Assembly: GCA_025462735.1 (NCBI GenBank)
Contig: JAOAPC010000024.1
Coordinates: 434,001-498,000, forward strand
Source of the DNA: Acidobacteriaceae bacterium
GTDB lineage: Bacteria; Acidobacteriota; Terriglobia; Terriglobales; Acidobacteriaceae
DNA: 64,000 bases
Reading direction: 5' to 3'
Shown here: positions 24,616 through 32,930 of the stretch, piece by piece
Layout of the letters: each line of letters begins with the position of its first letter
Position numbering within the stretch: position 1 is the first letter of the stretch
Made by a program: the position numbers and the translations under genes
The notes under the pieces: model-generated
The model's input: only the letters and a program-made list of their open reading frames with translations
What the model was told of the DNA's origin: nothing
The model's database searches: none

Positions 24616-25572
24616 CTAGCGTTGCGGCGTGACCGAAGCAGGCTCGGGAAGAATTGGCCCCTGCGCCTGGCTTTTCGCCGCGCGACGGTCAACTCCGGTG
24701 ATCTGGTAATCGTCGTAATCGATCGTCAGGGTCGCCGCGCCTCCCATACGAATGTGGCTCACCGAGCGGTTGTGCGCAATGAACCAGAAGTTCCCAACTT
24801 TTTCCCAGGTGCAGTCGATCTGGGTGTCGCGAATCCAGAACGAAGGTGACTTCGCTGGCTCGCCCTCCATGCGCACCACCGCGAAATCATGCGCATCTAC
24901 CCAGATCTTGCCCGCATAGAGAAATTTATTTGGTTTGCGAGGTTTCACCACGAGCACAAAGCAAGAATTTCCGTCCGCTGTGCTGTCCGCGCCTACCAGC
25001 TCAAACTTATAGTTCTCTGGACTTAGCTCTACCTGCTTGCGGTGCTCGAAGGCCTCTTTCTCGCTGTCCAGTAACTTCAATAGCACGCGGTTCAGCAGTA
25101 ATTTAGAGCCGCTCTGAGAGACTACGGAAAAAGTTCTCTGATCCGGAGCGCTGTAGGTGGCAAGCACTTCCATGCTTGCCTCCCGTCCTCCGAGGAGCCC
25201 ATGATACTGCAGGTCGTACTTGCGTTTGCCTTGGAAGCCGCGCAATTCCGCCGACCGCCTGGCGTTCGCCGCCATGACTTTTTGCACGATCTCATCCACC
25301 GAAAGCATTGGCGGACCTTTCGCCTTTGAACCGTCTGGGTCCGCTTCTCGGGAAACCAGGTACTTGGGAATATCTTTCGTCGCCGGATCAGGAGACTGTT
25401 GCCGCGAATTGGAAACACCTTGGCCAAAGGCTTCACCAGCGACCAATGCGATCAGGACTATGGTCCAAGTAGAGGCACACGACCTCGCACGCGGCCATTC
25501 TGGCCGGAGACTCTGGACCTCAGCAGCTGCGATCACCTGCACATTGTCGCCATTACAGCGGGGAAAGCTCAT
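24616..25572 (-). CDS. LolA-like exported protein (outer-membrane lipoprotein-sorting fold)
   Basis: A protein of about 318 residues. After a basic N-region a hydrophobic signal segment reads TWTIVLIALVAGEAFGQG. The mature part contains LSVDEIVQKVMAANARRSAELRGFQGKRKYDL, then strands that include NYKFELVGADSTADGNSCFVL and KFLYAGKIWVDAHDFAVVRMEGEPA. This pattern of outer-membrane lipoprotein carrier-like proteins (LolA/LolB fold) suggests binding of a lipid or lipoprotein in the periplasm. The chosen ATG (25572) overlaps the channel gene upstream by 20 bp and has AGAGAGAAG before it. It is the last gene of a minus-strand run that starts at treS. Confidence 0.7.
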   Translation of the reverse strand: MSFPRCNGDNVQVIAAAEVQSLRPEWPRARSCASTWTIVLIALVAGEAFGQGVSNSRQQSPDPATKDIPKYLVSREADPDGSKAKGPPMLSVDEIVQKVMAANARRSAELRGFQGKRKYDLQYHGLLGGREASMEVLATYSAPDQRTFSVVSQSGSKLLLNRVLLKLLDSEKEAFEHRKQVELSPENYKFELVGADSTADGNSCFVLVVKPRKPNKFLYAGKIWVDAHDFAVVRMEGEPAKSPSFWIRDTQIDCTWEKVGNFWFIAHNRSVSHIRMGGAATLTIDYDDYQITGVDRRAAKSQAQGPILPEPASVTPQR

Positions 25573-26272
25573 CTTCTCTCTCTTTAGTCGGCTCCTCAGG
25601 ATATTGGTCCCGAGCAAACCGTTTCTCCAGATATTTCCGCGCCAGGTCTTTCCCACCCAAACCAAAAGCGAGGGCCAAGCCGAGCATCAGCGCCCCAAAA
25701 GCCAGCGCAAACGCAATCAGCACCGTGCGTGAGCCGATGCCAATTTCCTCAAATGCCATCGAGATTACGAACAGGATCATCATTGCCCGCAACGTCTGGC
25801 TAATCAGACGCGGCGACGGCAAATCGGCATTCACGCCGCTAAGAAGCGCCGCCCGCGAAAAGAAGCTGGCCGCCAATAATCCGAAGAACAAAATGAAGAA
25901 CGCGGCCACCAATCTGGGAAGAAAGCCAAAAAAGTTGGAAATATGCGGGTCCAGCCACGGTAACGGCAGCACGCTGATTCCAACCAGAAGGAACCCCAGC
26001 CACGCCACCCAGAAAACAAAGCGACTCAGCATTTCCGCAGGCGGAGGTAGCGCCGACCTGCGCAGCAACTGCGCTGCTCCCGTGTGCTCAGACAATTTGT
26101 CGAAGCGCGCGATCCTCAACACGCTTTTCACGGCCACTCTCAGCACATAGGCAATGATCCAGCCCACAACCACCAGCAACAGCATCTCCAGAAAGCGAGG
26201 CAGAAAGCGGGCGACGCCCTGCACAATTTCGTTCATCGTCCTTTCCAGCTCTCCTATAAAGTTCTGCCACAT
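25553..26272 (-). CDS. MscS-type TM-helix channel-like membrane protein
   Basis: A 239-residue membrane protein of the conserved TM-helix family related to small-conductance mechanosensitive channels. It has four to five hydrophobic segments: FLPRFLEMLLLVVVGWIIAY, FVFWVAWLGFLLVGIS, LVAAFFILFFGLLAASFF, MMILFVISMAFEEIGIG and IAFALAFGALMLGLALAFGLGG. The last, with its Gly/Ala pattern and GGKDLARKYLEK, is diagnostic. The large cytoplasmic beta domain of true MscS is absent. The ATG at 26272 has GAGGTG 5 bp upstream and follows the glycosyltransferase stop by 7 bp, so translation is probably coupled. Confidence 0.8.
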   Translation of the reverse strand: MWQNFIGELERTMNEIVQGVARFLPRFLEMLLLVVVGWIIAYVLRVAVKSVLRIARFDKLSEHTGAAQLLRRSALPPPAEMLSRFVFWVAWLGFLLVGISVLPLPWLDPHISNFFGFLPRLVAAFFILFFGLLAASFFSRAALLSGVNADLPSPRLISQTLRAMMILFVISMAFEEIGIGSRTVLIAFALAFGALMLGLALAFGLGGKDLARKYLEKRFARDQYPEEPTKEREDELSPL

Positions 26273-26279
26273 ATACACC

Positions 26280-27548
26280 TCACTTCCCGCCGTCCCACAA
26301 GTCAATCAGGTGCGGCTTTTGTTGTTCGAATGCCTGACACAACGATTCCGTATTGCGTTCCATTTCGTCCACTGATGAGTCGCGATTGTCGGTCAAGAAC
26401 GTGTATGCTCTGCCTCGAAACAGAGGAACCAGCGCTTGCACAATGTGGTCGCGTCCAATCACCGCTTTGTGAAAAGCGGTCGCAAATTCATATACCGTAC
26501 GCGCCCAGAGTTCACCGGAATACGCGAACCTATCTTCAGGGAGAGCAGCCAGTCTCTTGAGTTCCTCATGAGTCGGCGAACTCAGGATCGATAGGAAAAC
26601 CGGGTCCAATTCCTTCACCCCGAATGTGAACATGTCATGAAGCCGCTTACGATTCAAACGCGACGCTTCCTCCCCGACTGATGGTTCGCAGCCCAAACAT
26701 GGGGCTTCAACCGGTTCCGGCGTCGAGTGCCACACCGACGCGTAGGAATCCAGAGAACTGAACAGTGTCCCTGCAGTTTCGCGCATCGCCCCTACTAGAT
26801 CAGATGGCGCGTCCTCGCGCCGGGTTTTGGTTCCTAAGAACGATTGTGCAAGTTTGCACTTGCCGATCACCGCCCATAACGTCATCCACAACTCGGTTCC
26901 GCGGCGGCCTTGTTCCTGGTTCCAGATGTCCTGGGAGAGAAAGTGGCTGCCCAGCTCTCCTGAAAAAGCGAAATCTGCCGGATAAGGCTCGCGGACTGAG
27001 CACCCATACAAGGTCTTCGCCATGGGATACACCAGATTGCGGATGAGCAATCCATCGAACTTGGCCCGGCGGTAAACGGGAAGCACCATCTCCTTGCCAT
27101 CACGAAATACTGGCCGCAGCAGTCGCTCGATCCAGCCCGGCTCGAGTGTCGTAGATTCCGGCGAGACTATGGCGCAGGCGCGAGCTTGGAGTAAATCGGT
27201 CGCTGCCAAAATCGTGTGCATGGCGATCCCGTTTGCCGGCCCGCCTTCATATTGCGTACTTATACAGTGCAGGGTCCGCAAGGCATGCAGATCGCTGGCA
27301 ACACTAAGATCGCTGATCGAGGCAGCCCGCACCAGGTCCTGCGTGCCATCGCGTGAACCGCCGTCTGCGTTAATGATGACCGAGCGCTCGCGCGGGAAAT
27401 GCTTTAGCAGGCCGGCCCGCACCGCCTGCACTACCTGGCCTACAGTTCGACCGTCGTTGTAGGTCGGCACACCGACAACGATGTCCACATCGCCGACGTT
27501 CATCAGCTCGCGAACAAAATCGTCCGAAAGAATGCTCTCGTCAGGCAA
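26280..27548 (-). CDS. Glycosyltransferase, GT2/GT81-like (possible glucosylglycerate-type synthase)
   Basis: A 422-residue cytoplasmic protein with a GT-A fold start: VDIVVGVPTYNDGRTVGQVVQAV, then SVIINADGGSRDGT where the usual DxD or DSD reads ADGG. STQYEGGPANGIAMHTIL, VSPESTTLEPGWIERLL and REPYPADFAFSGEL follow. The helical C-terminal half is about 180 residues long. Overall shape and motif order resemble glucosyl-3-phosphoglycerate, mannosylglycerate and glucosylglycerate synthases more than cell-wall GT2 enzymes. That specificity is inferred, supported by the adjacent TreS-type amylase and channel gene, which suggest compatible-solute metabolism. Confidence 0.7.
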   Translation of the reverse strand: MPDESILSDDFVRELMNVGDVDIVVGVPTYNDGRTVGQVVQAVRAGLLKHFPRERSVIINADGGSRDGTQDLVRAASISDLSVASDLHALRTLHCISTQYEGGPANGIAMHTILAATDLLQARACAIVSPESTTLEPGWIERLLRPVFRDGKEMVLPVYRRAKFDGLLIRNLVYPMAKTLYGCSVREPYPADFAFSGELGSHFLSQDIWNQEQGRRGTELWMTLWAVIGKCKLAQSFLGTKTRREDAPSDLVGAMRETAGTLFSSLDSYASVWHSTPEPVEAPCLGCEPSVGEEASRLNRKRLHDMFTFGVKELDPVFLSILSSPTHEELKRLAALPEDRFAYSGELWARTVYEFATAFHKAVIGRDHIVQALVPLFRGRAYTFLTDNRDSSVDEMERNTESLCQAFEQQKPHLIDLWDGGK

Positions 27549-27697
27549 TACAACTCCAGAAAACTAACCCATCAACGGGACCTAGCATTTCGCACTGCTC
27601 ATACTATTGTCTATTCGTGAGGTCATTGTTAACGCATTGTTAATTGATTTGGATTCAGCAACCAATTTGACCTGCGTCAACTCAGAGGCTTGCAATT

Positions 27698-29335
27698 TCA
27701 GATCTTTCTCAACCTGAACCAAAAAAACTGATAGGGCGCCAACGTCAGCAAATACGGCAGCTCGCCTATGCGCGGGAAAATATTTCGCCCAAACATTTCA
27801 ATCAGAATATTTCCTTTGTAGGTTTTCAAATCCAGTTCTACCGCCTGCGCTTTGCTGGAAAGATTGTTCACTGCCAAAATCGTCTCATTTCCGAGCTTGC
27901 GCGTGTACGCCAGAACTCGATGGTTCGCGGGATAGAGAAATTGTATTGATCCGCGCCCCAGCACCGGGGTCGCTCGCCTGATCTTTATCAACCGCTTCAT
28001 CCAGGAAAGTAGAGAGTGGTCGAAGCGCTTTTGCGACTGCACATTGATCGCCTGGTAGCCATACACCGGATTCAACATGAGAGGCGAATAAAGTCCCTCG
28101 GGATCGGCCGTGGAGAATCCGCCATTCCAACCGCCGTCCCACTGCATAGGTGTGCGTACCCCATGTCGATCGCCAAGGTTCACATTGTCTCCCATGCCAA
28201 TCTCATCACCGTAATAGATGATAGGCGTGCCGGGGAGAGACATCAGCAATCCGTTCATCAGCTCAATTTTGCGCCGGTCATTGTCCAGCAAAGGCGCAAG
28301 CCGCCGCCGGATCCCCAGGTTCAGGCGCATGGCCTTCTCTTTGGCGTACTCGTCATACATGTAATCCCGCTCCATGTCGGTCACCATTTCGAGCGTGAGT
28401 TCGTCATGGTTGCGCAGGAACAGGCACCACTGGCACACCTCGGGAATTTCCGGGGTTTGCTTGAGAATTTCGGTGATCGGCTTTCGATCTTCCAGCTTCA
28501 GGCCCATGAACATTCGGGGCATGAGTGGAAAATGAAAAGCCATGTGGAACTCGTCGCCATTGCCAAAATAAGCGCGAAGATCGGTCGGCCATTGATTGGC
28601 TTCCGCCAGCAACATGCGGCCGGGAAACTCTCGATCTATCTGCGCCCGCAGGTCTTTTATAATCTGGTGCGTTTCCGGAAGGTTCTCGCAATTCGTTCCT
28701 TCGCGCTCCACCAGATAAGGCACTGCATCCAGACGAAACGCGTCGACTCCCATACTCAGCCAAAATTTCATGATGTCCCACATTTCCTCACGGACCTGCG
28801 GGTTGTCATAGTTAAGGTCGGGCTGATGGCTGAAGAAACGGTGCCAGTAATATTGCTTCGAAACCGGGTCCCACGCCCAGTTCGACAATTCCGTGTCCAG
28901 AAAAATGAGCCGCGTTCCCTTGTATTTGGTGTCGGTGTCGCTCCAGACATACCAGTCGCGCCGGGGATTGTTGCGAGAGCTACGCGATTCCTGGAACCAC
29001 GGGTGCTGGTCCGAAGTATGGTTCAGCACCATCTCGATAATCACCCGGATACCGCGCTGGTGGGCCGCTTCCAGGAATGTCTTGAAATCGTCCAACGTGC
29101 CGTAGGTAGGATTAACCGACCGATAATCCGCAATGTCGTATCCATCATCGCGCAATGGCGACGGGAAAAAGGGCATCAGCCAGATCGCGGTAATGCCGAG
29201 TTCCTGGAGATAGTCGAGCTTCTGCGCCAGGCCCCGGAAATCGCCGTTTCCGTCGCCGCTGCTGTCGTAAAAAGCGCGGACGTGCACCTGATAGATAACC
29301 GCGTCCTTGTACCAAAGCGCGTCTTGTGCGGCCAA
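27698..29335 (-). CDS. treS: Trehalose synthase-type GH13 alpha-amylase family enzyme
   Basis: A 545-residue GH13 enzyme that probably interconverts maltose and trehalose. The sequence matches TreS from the N-terminus: ALWYKDAVIYQVHVRAFYDSSGDGNGDF, then MVLNHTSDQHPWF. The catalytic triad is visible: nucleophile Asp in FRLDAVP, acid/base Glu in LLAEANQ and the third Asp in LRNHDE. GTPIIYYGDEIGMGDN is also typical. A C-terminal beta domain closes the protein; there is no maltokinase fusion. Other GH13 isomaltase-like activities cannot be excluded. It is first in a minus-strand run with the glycosyltransferase (149 bp), the channel and the LolA-like gene. Confidence 0.9.
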   Translation of the reverse strand: MAAQDALWYKDAVIYQVHVRAFYDSSGDGNGDFRGLAQKLDYLQELGITAIWLMPFFPSPLRDDGYDIADYRSVNPTYGTLDDFKTFLEAAHQRGIRVIIEMVLNHTSDQHPWFQESRSSRNNPRRDWYVWSDTDTKYKGTRLIFLDTELSNWAWDPVSKQYYWHRFFSHQPDLNYDNPQVREEMWDIMKFWLSMGVDAFRLDAVPYLVEREGTNCENLPETHQIIKDLRAQIDREFPGRMLLAEANQWPTDLRAYFGNGDEFHMAFHFPLMPRMFMGLKLEDRKPITEILKQTPEIPEVCQWCLFLRNHDELTLEMVTDMERDYMYDEYAKEKAMRLNLGIRRRLAPLLDNDRRKIELMNGLLMSLPGTPIIYYGDEIGMGDNVNLGDRHGVRTPMQWDGGWNGGFSTADPEGLYSPLMLNPVYGYQAINVQSQKRFDHSLLSWMKRLIKIRRATPVLGRGSIQFLYPANHRVLAYTRKLGNETILAVNNLSSKAQAVELDLKTYKGNILIEMFGRNIFPRIGELPYLLTLAPYQFFWFRLRKI

Positions 29336-29853
29336 ACTTTCTTTCCCCGAATCTGAATTGATGTGGCGCGGGTTCTGAGCGTAGTCGAACGAGACCCTCG
29401 CCAGCGAATCTACCCTACGCCTGAAATCGCCTTTGATTACGTGCGTCCGGTGGGCAAAACGCAGTTAGATGCCGATTGTTCTCTCGATGAAGCCTTTGTG
29501 ACTCACTACTACTCTAAGCCACCCGCCTGAGGAAATTCTTGTGTGGGAGCTGTATCAGCCGTGTGGGTCGGACACTCTTGTCCGACAAAAGCCCCCAAGC
29601 TGCAAAAACCGCGTGGGGAGCGCCGTCCTCGGCGGTCCGACGGAGTAACGCTCCGCAAGCTGCACGTGCCGTGTGGGTCGGACAGTCTTGTCGACAAGGT
29701 GAGCAGGCAGAAGCGACCGCGTCCCCTCGCACACACCGTGTTTCTCAGCACACACAAAGTGCCGCCTCGGATTGCGCTATCTATCCTGGTTTCACACACA
29801 TACCTCAAGACGGCCCGATTGCAGATATTCCCGGTGTTCAAGGGAGAACACAT
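29336..29853. other. 518-bp divergent intergenic region with repeats
   Basis: It lies between the divergent treS and the micro-membrane-protein gene. Positions 29558-29700 hold palindromic repeats (separate entry). The rest shows no plausible gene; promoters for both directions are expected here. Confidence 0.5.
29558..29700. repeat. REP-like palindromic repeats (GTCGGACA...TGTCCGAC family)
   Basis: Two copies of GTGTGGGTCGGACA-(N)-CTTGTC(C)GAC stand at 29561-29586 and 29671-29696. The first is a perfect 8-bp stem with loop CTCT. The second has lost one C. Between them lies a related element, GCCGTCCTCGGC, near 29622. The same family occurs at 31441-31468 and, translated, inside pcrA at 55479-55500. 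Confidence 0.8.
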
Positions 29854-30045
29854 ATGCAGCTCGTAATCACATTCATCACGGTCGTCGGTGGACTCATCTT
29901 CTCAGTGGCAGTCGCCGTAGTTGTCGAGGAATTCATCTTCGGACAAATCTTCCGCATGTTCTTTACTCCACCCAAAACATCACCCGCGGTTCCGATTTTG
30001 GCGAGATGGATTGCTCAACCAATTCGGGCAAATCAGGGACGATAG
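29854..30045 (+). CDS. Micro membrane protein upstream of the SPFH gene
   Basis: A 63-residue protein with one long hydrophobic helix (residues 2-26, LVITFITVVGGLIFSVAVAV) and a short basic C-terminal tail. AGGGAGA 7 bp before the ATG supports translation. It ends 24 bp before the SPFH gene on the same strand, so the two are probably one operon. Function unknown; it may be an accessory subunit of the SPFH protein. Confidence 0.65.
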   Translation: MQLVITFITVVGGLIFSVAVAVVVEEFIFGQIFRMFFTPPKTSPAVPILARWIAQPIRANQGR

Positions 30046-30069
30046 CGCTGATTGATCGAAGGAGGACGT

Positions 30070-31419
30070 ATGCTTTTTCTGAAATATTTGCTGCTCTGGG
30101 GCGGAATCGGGATGATCGCGACCGCGATCGGAATTCTCACCCGCGACTTCTACTTCGAATTCAAATATCGCCAATCGCTCGCAGCTGGGGGCGCGACCGT
30201 GGCGGCCGCCAAACCCGAACTTCGCTGGCGCGCCTCGATTGCCCTGGTTCTGCTCGCCTGGGGACCAATTCTTCTGGCCTTGAGCATCGTTGTCGTCCCC
30301 AGCGGAATGGGCGGCGTTCGGGTGAGCCAAACCAGCGGCAGGTTCCCGGGAACTCTCTATCCCGGAGCGCACTTCGTAACTCCGCTTGCCGAAAGCCTTG
30401 CGCTTTTCGACACCCGCGACCAGCTGTTCACAACCGGGGCAGTCGAGGATGGGAGATCGGAAAAGAAGCACGCCGAGAACCCCGACCCGCTTCGCGTTCA
30501 GGCGAAAGAAGGGTTGTCCCTCGGCCTGGCAATTACCATTCGCTATCGTCTCGATCCAAAGCACCTCGATTACATCCAGGCCAACCTTCCTCAGCCGGTC
30601 GAGAAGGAAATCGTGCCTCCGGTAGTAGCTAGCGCCTGGCGTGAACTCGTCCCGAATTATACGGTGCGCGAAGTCTTCGCCACTAAGCGCGAGGAGGTGC
30701 GCTCTAGGGCCGCCGCCGTGATCACCCAAAAACTTGCTGCCGACGGAATCGTTGTGAAAGAAGTCATGCTGCGAGATATTCAACTCCCGCCCGAATACGC
30801 GAAAGGTCTCGAAGACCTGCTTCTGAAGGAACAGGAAGACGACCAGATGGGTGTGCAGACCGACATTCAGCAGAAGCAGGTTCGGATCTCTGAACTCGAG
30901 GCCGAAGCCACTAAGGCCCAGCAGGTGAAGCGAGCTGAAGGCGAAGCGCAGGTGAGAGTGCTTCAGGCCAAGGCCGAAGCGGACGCAATGCAGTACACGC
31001 TTCCCCTGAAACAAAAACAAATCGAACAGTCCAAACTTGAAGCCGCGGCACGAAAAGAAGCCACGGTGCAGAATGCCGAAGCCGATGCCCAAGCGACCGT
31101 GAAAAACGCCGAGGCCATGGCGCAGGCTAAGGTTCTCGACAGCAAAGCCGAAATGGAGCGTCGCAAATTGCTGGCCGACGCCGAAGCGGAGCGCATTCGA
31201 GTCACCGCCGTCGCCGATGCCGAACGCATGAGAAATGAAGGCGTCATCCTGAAACAGAATCCTCTGTTGATCAATAAAATCATCGCCGAGAAGCTGTCGG
31301 ACAAGCTGCAGATCATGATGGTTCCCTCGGATGGCAAATTCTTTTTTGCCAATGACGTACTAAAGAGTATGAACATGGCGAACAAGAACAGCGAGGCAGA
31401 ACAGGGAGAGGTGAAGTAG
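30070..31419 (+). CDS. SPFH/Band 7 (prohibitin/flotillin-like) membrane protein
   Basis: A 449-residue protein with two N-terminal membrane helices (residues 3-22 and 55-77). An SPFH domain follows (about 80-290: GGVRVSQTSGRFPGTLYPGAHFVTPLAES, LSLGLAITIRYRLDPK, VVKEVMLRDIQLPPEYAKGLEDLLLKEQE). Then comes a long Ala/Glu/Lys/Gln-rich coiled coil (about 285-410). The C-terminus has the conserved end KLSDKLQIMMVPSDGKFFF. SPFH proteins form large cage-like rings that organise membrane microdomains or regulate proteases. The start at 30070 follows GGAGGA by 4 bp. The usual NfeD partner is missing; the micro protein at 29854 takes that place. Confidence 0.88.
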   Translation: MLFLKYLLLWGGIGMIATAIGILTRDFYFEFKYRQSLAAGGATVAAAKPELRWRASIALVLLAWGPILLALSIVVVPSGMGGVRVSQTSGRFPGTLYPGAHFVTPLAESLALFDTRDQLFTTGAVEDGRSEKKHAENPDPLRVQAKEGLSLGLAITIRYRLDPKHLDYIQANLPQPVEKEIVPPVVASAWRELVPNYTVREVFATKREEVRSRAAAVITQKLAADGIVVKEVMLRDIQLPPEYAKGLEDLLLKEQEDDQMGVQTDIQQKQVRISELEAEATKAQQVKRAEGEAQVRVLQAKAEADAMQYTLPLKQKQIEQSKLEAAARKEATVQNAEADAQATVKNAEAMAQAKVLDSKAEMERRKLLADAEAERIRVTAVADAERMRNEGVILKQNPLLINKIIAEKLSDKLQIMMVPSDGKFFFANDVLKSMNMANKNSEAEQGEVK

Positions 31420-31434
31420 ATGGGAGGGGCACCG

Positions 31435-31640
31435 CACAAGCCGTGTAGGTCGGACATTCTTGTCCGACGAAAAGCGGTATAAGCTGCACAGCACGCGTGG
31501 GCACAGCCGCCCTCGGCTGTCCGGCGGAGCAACGCTGGCGCGGGAGGGCTTCAGCCCTGAAGGACTGAATTCGGTAGGGTACGCACGGGAAGGGCACGGC
31601 TTTAGCCGTGCCGATAGTAGGCAAAAGGATACGGGCTTTA
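31435..31640. repeat. Mosaic of REP-like palindromic repeats
   Basis: At least four different short palindromes are packed after the SPFH gene: GTCGGACATTCTTGTCCGAC near 31449-31468, ACAGCCG-CCCT-CGGCTGT at 31503-31520, AGGGCTTCAGCCCT at 31545-31558 and GGCACGGC-TTTA-GCCGTGCC at 31594-31613. A partial GGGCTTTAGCC follows at about 31631. The clustering of different families at one spot suggests a preferred insertion site. Confidence 0.8.
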
Positions 31641-31724
31641 GCCACTGAGGAATCGCCACTGACGACTTAGATTCCGAAAGCCAAAGCCATGCACCATGCC
31701 ATTTATAATTCGCCCAATCTCGCA

Positions 31725-32930
31725 ATGATGCTTCCGTCCTCACGTGTGCGCTGGTCACTGTGTCTATGCCTTCTTTTTTCGCAACTCTGCTTTGCGACCG
31801 ATTGGCACGATCCGGTCTCACAACTCGCAACACAAATCACTGCCGCTACCGGACCCGGCGTCGTGGCTCTCGAAATCAACAATCGCTCGTCGATCGGTTC
31901 CGCCGACGTAGAAGAGATTCGACGCGAACTGACGAGTGCGCTGGCTACCTCTGGCGTGCGTGTCTGGCAGCCCGATCAGGCCGCAGCCAATATCAAACTG
32001 ACGCTCTCAGAAAACGTTCAGGATTACGTTTGGGTCGCTCAAGTTCAATCAGGGACCAGCGACGCCAAGGTCATACTGGTTTCGACGCCCCGTCCCGAAT
32101 CCGCGCCCTTAGCCCCCAACGCGCCGCCCGTGACCATTCACGCGACCCCGCTCGTTTCCCAGCCGGACCCGATTCTTGATGTGGCAATCCTGGAAAGCAC
32201 TCCGCCACGGATAGTCGTGCTCGGCCGAACTGCGATCACAATCCAGGAGTTCACGAACCAGCACTGGGCGGTGGTACAGTCCCTGCCCGTCTCTTCGCCG
32301 AATCCGCTTCCTCGTGATTCTCGCGGACGAGTTTTCCTCCGCAAAGATCATCTTTTCGACGCTTATTTTCCTGGTCTCGCTTGCCATAGTACAAACTCAG
32401 CCCCGATCGCCATGAACTGTTCACCCAGCGAAGACCCGTGGCCGCTCCAGATGCAAGGCCTGTCTGCCTTTTTCTCGCCTTCGCGGAATTTCTTTACTGG
32501 CGCGCTTGTTCCCGGCATTGGAAAACAAAAATCGGCGCCCCCGTTCTACTCAGCTGCTGCAATTCCGCGGGCCAATTATGCGCTTTGGATTTTCGCTGGC
32601 ATCGATGGCCAGGTCCATTTGCTTGACGGAATCAATCAACAAGTCCTCGGCAAAATTCGCTGGGGTAGCAATGTTGCTTCCGTGCATCCCGCTTGCCGGC
32701 CCGATTCACTGGTTTTGGCCGACGCAGCTGACAGCGAACCGGCAGAGTCGATTCAAGCTTTCGAGGTTGTCGATCGCGAGCCAGCCGCAGTCAGCCCGAA
32801 GTTGACCGTGAATGGAAGCACCACCGCGTTGTGGAGCACACCCGGCGGCGAAAATGCCATCGCCGTTTACAAGAATTCCAGCACAGGAAATTATGAAGCG
32901 CTTCAGCTCACTTTTGATTGTGGCCGCTAG
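31725..32930 (+). CDS. Secreted hypothetical protein upstream of the SBP/kinase genes
   Basis: A protein of about 401 residues that I do not recognise. The likely signal peptide is RVRWSLCLCLLFSQLCFA. The mature part starts with a segment of about 120 residues (VALEINNRSSIGSADVEEIR, NIKLTLSENVQDYVWVAQVQ) and continues with strand-rich sequence that looks like a partial beta-propeller (ALWIFAGIDGQVHLLDG, VLGKIRWGSNVASVHP). An earlier ATG at 31689 is possible, but it would place 12 polar residues before the signal. The 3' end overlaps the next gene by 38 bp, which suggests an operon with the solute-binding protein and kinase. Confidence 0.7.
   Translation: MMLPSSRVRWSLCLCLLFSQLCFATDWHDPVSQLATQITAATGPGVVALEINNRSSIGSADVEEIRRELTSALATSGVRVWQPDQAAANIKLTLSENVQDYVWVAQVQSGTSDAKVILVSTPRPESAPLAPNAPPVTIHATPLVSQPDPILDVAILESTPPRIVVLGRTAITIQEFTNQHWAVVQSLPVSSPNPLPRDSRGRVFLRKDHLFDAYFPGLACHSTNSAPIAMNCSPSEDPWPLQMQGLSAFFSPSRNFFTGALVPGIGKQKSAPPFYSAAAIPRANYALWIFAGIDGQVHLLDGINQQVLGKIRWGSNVASVHPACRPDSLVLADAADSEPAESIQAFEVVDREPAAVSPKLTVNGSTTALWSTPGGENAIAVYKNSSTGNYEALQLTFDCGR

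Noticed and set aside
28016-29356. 446-codon open frame on the plus strand opposite treS
   Set aside because: It is antisense to an unmistakable GH13 enzyme with all catalytic motifs; its own translation is rich in His, Arg and Val without domain structure, typical of a GC-rich shadow frame.
29539-29853. Upstream extension of the micro membrane protein (frame open from 29539)
   Set aside because: The extension translates the palindromic repeats (VGRTLLSD-like); the ATG at 29854 has its own ribosome binding site.
29980-31092. 370-codon minus-strand frame opposite the SPFH gene
   Set aside because: Antisense of the coiled coil gives long open frames by composition (many Phe, Leu and His); no ribosome binding site and no domain.
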